From the NCBI GenBank assembly GCA_031418395.1, contig JANOXL010000294.1, positions 1 through 27,417 on the forward strand: a DNA stretch of 27,417 bases. The letters are read 5' to 3'. Shown piece after piece: positions 21,939 through 27,417 of this stretch; position 1 is the stretch's first letter, and each line of letters starts with the position of its first letter. The translations under genes were made by a program, and so were the position numbers. The notes under the pieces were generated by a model. The model was given only the letters and a program-made list of their open reading frames with translations. It did no database searches and had not been told where the DNA came from. The DNA comes from JANYCG01 sp031418395. Its GTDB lineage: Bacteria > Pseudomonadota > Gammaproteobacteria > Burkholderiales > Burkholderiaceae_C.

Positions 21939-22895
21939 TTATCCCCTTAGCTGCGCGGCAAAAGTCTCCAACCCGGCGTAAAACCCGGCCAGGCCGATGA
22001 CCAGCAGCCGATCTGGCCCGTTCGGTTGTGCCCCAGGCGGCAGTTTTTGCAGGTCGATGCGCCGCCCCACGAGTTGCAACAAGTAGCGTTGACCTGACAA
22101 GTCAGTGAGCCAGCCTTTCGCGCGGACCACGCCATTATTCTCGGCACGCAACGCTTCGAGCAGCCGCTCTGGATCCAGTGGCGCATCCAGCAACAGCAGT
22201 TCACTCACAAAAGTATCCGTCGCAAAGGCGCGGCCCGAGCCCGGGGCTTGTGCTGTCCAGCGCGCCAGTTGATCAGCCGCCACGCCTTGTTCTGCAACAC
22301 GCGGCTTGCGGTGAAAACCCAAGACCAGATCCGCCGGTACTTGGGCCTGGGTCGCAGGTATTAGCGGCGTGCCTGGGGCACACACCGTTTTGAGCCACGC
22401 GTTCAAGTCCGCCAACACCGCCGGGCTGCACAGCTCAACCTTGTTGACAATGAGCAGATCGGCGTCCCGCATTTGCTGGCGCACCAGCTCGCCCACGTAG
22501 GGGTCTGCGCTGCGCTGGCGGATGGTCTCCGAATCCACCATCAGCACAATGCCGTCGATTTGCAAGCCGGGCAACAAGCGGGCTGAGCGCGCCACCGCGC
22601 CCGGCAAGGCAACGCCGCTGGTTTCGATGAGGATCAGGTCAGGTGGCGGCTGGCGTTGCAGCACGTCTTGCAGCGCGCCGATGAGATCTGAGCCAAAGCT
22701 GCAGCAAACACAACCGCCAGCCAGCGCCATGACCGAACCATCCGCACCTTCAATCAGATCGGCATCGATGGTGAGTTCGCCGAAATCGTTGACCATCACC
22801 GCAATGCGCCGCCCGCCCGTGTGGCGCAGCAGGTGGTTGACCAGCGTGGTCTTGCCAGCGCCAAGATAGCCGCCGACCACGAGCACAGGTGTCAC
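21939..22895 (-). CDS. CobW/ZNG-family metallochaperone GTPase
   Basis: A 318-residue G3E-family GTPase if GTG 22895 is used. Walker A is GGYLGAGKTTLVNHLL (K15). The CxCC metal-binding motif is C62-V-C64-C65 (GGCVCCSFG). LILIETSG holds E91, and VNKVE at 151-154 fits the G4 guanine-binding motif NKxD. A CobW_C-like domain follows from about 210. Such proteins insert Zn or another metal into target enzymes. Longer in-frame starts overlap the amidohydrolase gene and lack homology, so they are rejected. CAGGGG lies upstream of the chosen GTG, only 10 nt from the amidohydrolase stop. The upstream neighbour on this strand is a putative metal-dependent amidohydrolase, so it is a possible client. Confidence 0.88.
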   Translation of the reverse strand: MTPVLVVGGYLGAGKTTLVNHLLRHTGGRRIAVMVNDFGELTIDADLIEGADGSVMALAGGCVCCSFGSDLIGALQDVLQRQPPPDLILIETSGVALPGAVARSARLLPGLQIDGIVLMVDSETIRQRSADPYVGELVRQQMRDADLLIVNKVELCSPAVLADLNAWLKTVCAPGTPLIPATQAQVPADLVLGFHRKPRVAEQGVAADQLARWTAQAPGSGRAFATDTFVSELLLLDAPLDPERLLEALRAENNGVVRAKGWLTDLSGQRYLLQLVGRRIDLQKLPPGAQPNGPDRLLVIGLAGFYAGLETFAAQLRG

Positions 22896-22918
22896 GCTGA
22901 CCACTGCCCCTGAAGCGG

Positions 22919-24544
22919 CTAAGCCTGAAACAGGCGTCCGCCCTGCACCGTGCCCCAGACGCGGACATCCTTGAGCGCTTGGGGCGCAACTTCCGTGGGG
23001 TCGTCCTCCAGCACGCAGAAATCGGCGCGTTTGCCGCATTCGATGGAACCGATTTCATGGTCTAGTTGAAGGGTGTAGGCGGCACCCAGCGTGATGGCTC
23101 GAAGCGCATCGGGCACTGAAATCCGCTCCTGCTCGCCCAGCACGCGACCCGATGCGGTTAGCCGGTTCACAGCACACCAGGCGGTAAACAGCGGCCCCAG
23201 CGGCGTCACCGGGGCGTCGCTGTGGATGGCGAAAGGCACGCCGGTGCGTTGGGCTGTGGCGCAGGCATTCATGCGTTCGGCGCGCTCGGGGCCGACCGTC
23301 GTGTTGTAGTGTTGGTCCCCCCAGTAAAAATGGTGGTTGGCAAACAAGTTGACGCACATACCCAGCGCCTTCATACGCCTGAACTGCGCGGCATCGGCGA
23401 GCTGGCAATGCTGCAAGTTAAAGCGATGATCCCGCGTGGGAACAGCTTGAAGCGCTGCGGCCATGCAGTCCAGCGCCAGCTCGGTGGCCTCGTCGCCGTT
23501 GGTGTGGGTGTGCACTTGCACGCCGTGTTGCAGGGCCAGCTGGTAACACGCCCGGATGGTCTCGGGCGCGGTGTACCACAAGCCGTTGGGCGCACCGTTG
23601 TAATACCCGGGCCAACGCATACGCGCAGAAAAGCCCTGAATGGAGCCGTCTGCGATCACCTTGATGCGGCCCAGGCGCAGGCGCTCGGTACTGAGCTTGC
23701 CCAGTTCAACCGCCCGGTCGACGGCCCGTGAAGGCGTATCACCCATGAGCCGGAGCAAGGGCACCAGACGCAGTGGGTAATCAGTCTCACCCGTGATACG
23801 CAGCAAGCGGGCCAGCTCAGGCTCCAGGAGGGTGGCTGCCAAATCGGTGGCGGTCGTCACACCGGCCCGAACCGCAAGCTTGGCAAAGGCGCGAACGCCG
23901 AACTCATCACCCGAGGCGAAGGATCTATCCAGCCCTACTTGGGCAAAGGCCGGCATCATGGCCTCAGGCCCCTTGAGCTCGCCGGTGGGCAGACCATCGT
24001 CGCCCAGCGGGATGCCGGGGTGATCCATACCGGCACGCAGGTAGTCGATGGCTTGCAGCGCGACCGAGTTCACGTTCAAAATGTGGCCGCTTGCATGAAA
24101 GAGGCCGACCGCGCGTGTCGTGCTGACTCGGTCCAGTGCATCGCGGCTGACGCGGCTCGCGCCAAAATAAATGGGATCGAAGCCCCAGGCCAAAAGCGGG
24201 CCATCGGCTTGCTTACGCGCTGCCTCAGCCAATTGTTGAATCACCGCCTCCAGCGACTGGCAGCCCGGCCAGACGCGGCCATCGGGGTCTTGCAGGTCGA
24301 AGTAACCACAGTAGGTGTAGCGCCACATGGAGCCGGCCATCAGGTGCGAATGCCCTTCCACTAGGCCCGGCAGGATGACTTTGTCTGCAAATCGCTCGTC
24401 CAGTGCGTAGGGGCCCCAGCCGACCAGTTCATCCAACGCGCCGACACCCAGGATGCGCCCGTCGCGCACGGCCACATGCGTCGCCTCGGGGCATGACGGA
24501 TTCATGGTCAGAATTTTCCGGGCGCTGTAGATCGTGGTGCTCAT
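22919..24544 (-). CDS. YtcJ-like amidohydrolase (amidohydrolase_3)
   Basis: A protein of about 541 residues from the amidohydrolase superfamily. GLVEGHSHL carries the HxH metal ligands (H65, H67). VIADGSIQGFSARM, HTHTNGDEATE and AIHSDAPVTPLGP contain later metal-binding and catalytic histidine and aspartate residues. The layout (N-terminal beta-sandwich, TIM-barrel, C-terminal return of the sandwich) matches YtcJ/Amidohydro_3 enzymes, which hydrolyse amide or ester bonds of poorly known substrates with one or two divalent metals. ATG 24544 is chosen because the sequence MSTTIYSARKILTMN matches a family-like N-terminus; an in-frame TTG at 24577 is less likely. The CobW-family gene follows on the same strand, 23 bp after the stop, and could supply its metal. 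Confidence 0.88.
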   Translation of the reverse strand: MSTTIYSARKILTMNPSCPEATHVAVRDGRILGVGALDELVGWGPYALDERFADKVILPGLVEGHSHLMAGSMWRYTYCGYFDLQDPDGRVWPGCQSLEAVIQQLAEAARKQADGPLLAWGFDPIYFGASRVSRDALDRVSTTRAVGLFHASGHILNVNSVALQAIDYLRAGMDHPGIPLGDDGLPTGELKGPEAMMPAFAQVGLDRSFASGDEFGVRAFAKLAVRAGVTTATDLAATLLEPELARLLRITGETDYPLRLVPLLRLMGDTPSRAVDRAVELGKLSTERLRLGRIKVIADGSIQGFSARMRWPGYYNGAPNGLWYTAPETIRACYQLALQHGVQVHTHTNGDEATELALDCMAAALQAVPTRDHRFNLQHCQLADAAQFRRMKALGMCVNLFANHHFYWGDQHYNTTVGPERAERMNACATAQRTGVPFAIHSDAPVTPLGPLFTAWCAVNRLTASGRVLGEQERISVPDALRAITLGAAYTLQLDHEIGSIECGKRADFCVLEDDPTEVAPQALKDVRVWGTVQGGRLFQA

Positions 24545-24597
24545 TGTGGGCGGGTTGGTAGTCGCTGGGAGAGTCAAGAAAAGACCAGGTCAAGGAA

Positions 24598-24702
24598 CAA
24601 TCATACCTAAAATGGGTATGATTGAGTCTCAAAAATGCGCAGAACGCAGATTTGCGACAATATTGAGCTATAGGTCTCGTGTTTATTTAATAGTATGCTA
24701 TA
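24598..24702. repeat. Family 1 intergenic element, copy D
   Basis: A perfect 10-bp hairpin, CAATCATACC (24598-24607) and GGTATGATTG (24615-24624). Box 1 AGGTCTCG is at 24672-24679, then 10 nt, then box 2 ATAGTATGCTATA at 24690-24702, identical to copy C. It directly follows the 3' end of the thiolase gene and precedes the amidohydrolase start. Confidence 0.8.
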
Positions 24703-24714
24703 TATTATATAGCA

Positions 24715-25953
24715 CTATTCGCTTCCGCGCTGCACGACAAAACTCACTACGGTGGCGCAAGAGCCGCCGATATTGAGCGTCTGGATGCGCTGTGCATCGT
24801 CAATCTGGTAATCCCCCGCCTGGCCTGTGACCTGTTTGGCAGCGTCAAACAACATGCGTGCGCCCGTCGCACCCACGGGGTGCCCGCCGCCAATCAGACC
24901 GCCGCTCATGTTGACCGGGCAGCGCCCTGTGGATTCAATGCTGCCGTCTTCCACCGCCTGCCAGCTTTGGCCGGGCGCGGTCAGGCCCAGATGGTCGATG
25001 GCCATGTATTCGGTGGTGGTGAAGCAGTCGTGGGTTTCTACGCCGTCAACGCCCTCAATTCCAGTCAAGCCCGCGCGCCGCCAGGCGTCTTCAATCGTCT
25101 GGCGCACATGCGGGAACACATAGGCTGCGCCCTGGCTGCGTTCGAGTTTGTCTTTGAAGCGCAAGCCCGCGTTGTGATGGCCCCAACCGGCGATGCGGGC
25201 CAGGCTGTTCATCGAACGGCCAAGCGATTTGGCATGTTGATGGGCGAATTTCTCAGAGGCCAGCACGAGCGCGCAGGCGCCGTCGGTGATCTGCCCGCAG
25301 TCCTGGCGGCGCGAGCCGGGCTCGATGACGGGGTTGGCCACATCGTCATCGGTGAAGGCGATGGGTTCAAACTGCCATTTGCGCGTTTGCGCCAGCGGGT
25401 TGCGTTTGGCGTTGGCGTAGTTCAGCTCGGCAATGCGGTTGAGGTATTTGCGGTCCAGCCCGTAGCGGCGGTCATACTCCTGTGCCATCAAACCGAAGGC
25501 TGCTGGCCACATGAATGTGCAATCGATGTCTTCATGACCCTGCCAGGCGGCCGCATTCTGGTTGACGGAAGCCTGGTCACCCGGCAGGTTTTTGAACTCT
25601 TCGACGCCCAGCACCAAAATGCAATCGTACCGACCAGCTTCAATTTCCGCCATTGCCGTGAGCACCGCGAGCGACGAGGACGCACAGGCGCCTTCATGCC
25701 GCATCGCAGGCACGCCCCATAACTCAGGCACCACCTGCGCCACCATCGACCCCAGATGCGCCTGCTGGCGTTGCAATTCGCCAAACGCATTGCCCACGTG
25801 GATGCTATCGATGCTTTGCGCGGGCAATGAACACGCCTCCAGCGCGTTCAGCGTGGCTTCGCGCGTCATATCTGAGATGTCCTGGCCATGCCGAGACCAG
25901 GCTTTGGCAAAGTCGGTTTGGTAGCCGCCCAGAATATAGGTAGGTGTGCTCAT
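24715..25953 (-). CDS. Acetyl-CoA acetyltransferase (SCP2-type thiolase)
   Basis: A 412-residue thiolase-fold enzyme. The nucleophilic cysteine is C90 in RHEGACASSSLAV. HDCFTTTE, MSGGLIGGGHPVGATGARM and NIGGSCATVV carry the remaining active-site elements of the SCP2/archaeal-type thiolase branch. It condenses or cleaves acyl-CoA; the chain length is unknown. The ATG at 25953 has AAGGAGA upstream, within the 12-bp gap after the nitronate monooxygenase stop, so the two are cotranscribed. The order Bug receptor, monooxygenase, thiolase suggests uptake and oxidative breakdown of a carboxylic or nitro compound. The gene ends just before family 1 copy D. Confidence 0.9.
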   Translation of the reverse strand: MSTPTYILGGYQTDFAKAWSRHGQDISDMTREATLNALEACSLPAQSIDSIHVGNAFGELQRQQAHLGSMVAQVVPELWGVPAMRHEGACASSSLAVLTAMAEIEAGRYDCILVLGVEEFKNLPGDQASVNQNAAAWQGHEDIDCTFMWPAAFGLMAQEYDRRYGLDRKYLNRIAELNYANAKRNPLAQTRKWQFEPIAFTDDDVANPVIEPGSRRQDCGQITDGACALVLASEKFAHQHAKSLGRSMNSLARIAGWGHHNAGLRFKDKLERSQGAAYVFPHVRQTIEDAWRRAGLTGIEGVDGVETHDCFTTTEYMAIDHLGLTAPGQSWQAVEDGSIESTGRCPVNMSGGLIGGGHPVGATGARMLFDAAKQVTGQAGDYQIDDAQRIQTLNIGGSCATVVSFVVQRGSE

Positions 25954-25965
25954 TGAAGTCTCCTT

Positions 25966-26952
25966 TTACAAGTTAGCCAAACGTGCCCGTGCAGCGTCGT
26001 ATTCCGCAGCCAGTTGATCGACCAGCTTGGCGACCGGTCGTACGGATTTGATCTGCCCAATGCCTTGGCCGGCTGCCCAGACATCCATCCACTTTTTCGC
26101 AGTGATGGTTTGATTGCTGTCGTAGCGGCGATCAGGCGCCGCGGGCATGTTGGCCGGGTCCAGGCCATTGGCACGCAGCGAGGGCTGCAGCCAACTGGCG
26201 GGTGTGCCGGTGATGCCCGCGCTGACCACCAGGTCATCTGCCGTGCAGTCGACCAGCATTTGTTTGTAGGCGTCAACGGCCATGCTTTCCTGTGTGGCGA
26301 TGAAACTCGTGCCCATGTAAACCAGATCCGCACCACAAGCTACCGCCCCGGCGACACCCCAGCCATCACTGATGCCGCCACCCAGAATCACCGTACCGTC
26401 AAAAAATTCGCGCACCGCCCGCACAAAGGCGTAGGGCGACAAAAACCCGGTGTGTCCGCCTGCACCGGCACTCACGCAGGCCAGGCCGTCAGCACCCGCT
26501 TGCACCGCTTTCTTGGCAAGGCTCAAGTTAATCACGTCGGCATACACCACACCTCCGTAGGCATGCACCACCTCGATGGCCGGTTTGGGGCTGCCCAGGG
26601 CAGTGACGACAATGGGTGGTTTGAATTTGGCAATAAGTTCCAGGTCTTCGGGCAGGCGTGTATTGGAGGAGTGCGTGACGAGGTTCGCGCACCATGGCCC
26701 GAGCAAGTCACCCCCCAACGCATCACGCGCCTGCGCCAATCCTTCGGTGATCTGCTGCATCCATTGAAACAACTGCGAAATGGGCCGCGCATTGGGCGTG
26801 GGAAACGCGCCGACGATGCCCGCGCGGCAGGCCGCCAGCACCAGTTCTGGGCCAGAGATGAGGAACATCGGCGCGGCCACCACCGGCAGGCGAAGTGTGA
26901 AACCGGCATAACGCATACGTGTGTGGGCCGGGGTGCTTAAAACATCGCTCAT
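25966..26952 (-). CDS. Nitronate monooxygenase (NMO/2-nitropropane dioxygenase family)
   Basis: A 328-residue FMN-dependent TIM-barrel protein. RLPVVAAPMFLISGPELVLAACRAG at the N-terminus, CVSAGAGGHTGF in the middle (the GGHxG motif of the family) and ILGGGISDGWGVAGAVACGADLVYMGT (FMN phosphate binding) are typical. It would oxidise alkyl nitronates such as propionate-3-nitronate or related substrates. ATG 26952 is preferred because AGGATGG lies about 11 nt upstream; ATG 26967 lacks spacing for a ribosome binding site. It starts about 20 bp after the Bug receptor stop and ends 12 bp before the thiolase start, so all three form one operon. Many annotated members act on unknown substrates. Confidence 0.87.
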   Translation of the reverse strand: MSDVLSTPAHTRMRYAGFTLRLPVVAAPMFLISGPELVLAACRAGIVGAFPTPNARPISQLFQWMQQITEGLAQARDALGGDLLGPWCANLVTHSSNTRLPEDLELIAKFKPPIVVTALGSPKPAIEVVHAYGGVVYADVINLSLAKKAVQAGADGLACVSAGAGGHTGFLSPYAFVRAVREFFDGTVILGGGISDGWGVAGAVACGADLVYMGTSFIATQESMAVDAYKQMLVDCTADDLVVSAGITGTPASWLQPSLRANGLDPANMPAAPDRRYDSNQTITAKKWMDVWAAGQGIGQIKSVRPVAKLVDQLAAEYDAARARLANL

Positions 26953-26972
26953 CTTGTCAACGACCATCCTAT

Positions 26973-27417
26973 TTATTCGGCCGCTTTGAAGCCGGAAATC
27001 CTGACTGCCTCAGCCCAGCGTTTGGATTCGGCCTGCGCAAAACGCGATGTGTCTTCGGGCGTGGTGGGCATGGGTTCGAACGCCATCGCCGCCCATTTGT
27101 CGCGGATTTCGACGCTCCTTAAGGCTTTCACAAATTCGGTGTTGAGGCGGCTGACAATCGCATCCGGTGTGCCCGCGGGCGCGGCAATTGAGGACCAAAT
27201 ATAGATGTCCAGCTCCGGGTAACCCTGCTCCCGAAACGTTGCCAGATTGGGTGCCAGTGCCGAGCGCTGCGGGCTGGTGATGGCGATGACTTTGACCTTG
27301 CCCGAATCCACATGGGGCTTGACCGCCAAGAGCGGCAGAAACGCCGCGTTGACTTGCCCGCCCACCAGGTTCTGCACGGCCGGCGGTGTACCGTTGAAGG
27401 GCACGTGCGTCATGTCC
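26973..27417 (-). CDS. Bug/TctC-family tripartite tricarboxylate receptor, C-terminal part
   Basis: The last 148 residues of a periplasmic binding protein; the N-terminal part lies beyond the window. HVPFNGTPPAVQNLVGGQVNAAF and the later APNLATFREQGYPELDIYIW, AAPAGTPDAIV and the C-terminal RWAEAVRISGF are standard in Bug receptors. These proteins bind carboxylates and other small ligands for TTT-type transporters, and Burkholderiales hold many copies, often beside catabolic genes. It is the first gene visible in the putative Bug-NMO-thiolase operon. The ligand cannot be predicted from the C-terminal half. Confidence 0.9.
   Translation of the reverse strand, partial: DMTHVPFNGTPPAVQNLVGGQVNAAFLPLLAVKPHVDSGKVKVIAITSPQRSALAPNLATFREQGYPELDIYIWSSIAAPAGTPDAIVSRLNTEFVKALRSVEIRDKWAAMAFEPMPTTPEDTSRFAQAESKRWAEAVRISGFKAAE

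Noticed and set aside
26014..26940. A 308-codon plus-strand frame opposite the nitronate monooxygenase gene
   Set aside because: Antisense shadow of a gene with intact FMN-binding motifs.

Overview
The window looks like chromosomal DNA of a GC-rich betaproteobacterium, most likely Burkholderiales/Comamonadaceae (Rhodoferax- or Polaromonas-like). This is inferred from the gene families present (TorF-type porins beside glnK-amtB, a Bug/TctC receptor, GlcE/GlcF, YifB, lplT divergent from alr) and from codon use; no rRNA marker is present. There is no tRNA, CRISPR array, prophage or complete insertion sequence. Gene content is mostly housekeeping and catabolic. The unusual material lies between genes and in one anomalous patch inside glcE.

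Layout. 1-2510 (minus): the N-terminal part of an MFS transporter and the AAA+ protein YifB/ComM. 2792-6749 (plus): a nitrogen block of two paralogous TorF-family porins, glnK and amtB. Ahead of the second porin are a near-consensus sigma-54 promoter and two NtrC-like sites, so porin2-glnK-amtB is probably a nitrogen-starvation operon, closed by a strong terminator. 6956-11361 (plus): aldose 1-epimerase, SMP-30/gluconolactonase, GlcE and GlcF, with no glcD in view. 11358-14790 (minus): a tightly overlapped operon of a [2Fe-2S] subunit, a molybdopterin subunit and a TetR regulator. 15045-16636 (plus): VOC protein, EVE-domain protein and WYL regulator. 16937-17936: convergent ohr and glutathione peroxidase, two peroxide-defence genes. 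18095-20569 (minus): EamA transporter and LplT. 20719-21804 (plus): alanine racemase. 21939-24544 (minus): CobW-type GTPase and YtcJ-like amidohydrolase. 24715-27417 (minus): Bug receptor, nitronate monooxygenase and SCP2-type thiolase, probably one catabolic operon.

The main unexplained signal is two families of intergenic elements. Family 1 has four copies (704-810, 16639-16746, 21820-21923, 24598-24702). Each has an ACC..GGGT hairpin whose flanking stem changes sequence but stays base-paired, then a variable spacer (box 1 starts 56-57 nt after the last G of the GGG), then AGGYCTCG, exactly 10 nt, and a box close to ATAGTATGCTATA. All four point the same way. Family 2 has two copies (17968-18070, 19177-19281): 103-105 bp palindromic elements with 25-26 bp terminal inverted repeats and an inner hairpin, lying in opposite orientation around the EamA gene. 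There are also short tandem arrays of 12-13 bp units at 830-881, 3738-3789 and 14949-14984. Separately, the 3' part of glcE carries a 130 bp, about 24% GC, in-frame patch that still aligns with the GlcE C-terminus, which looks like imported or recoded sequence.
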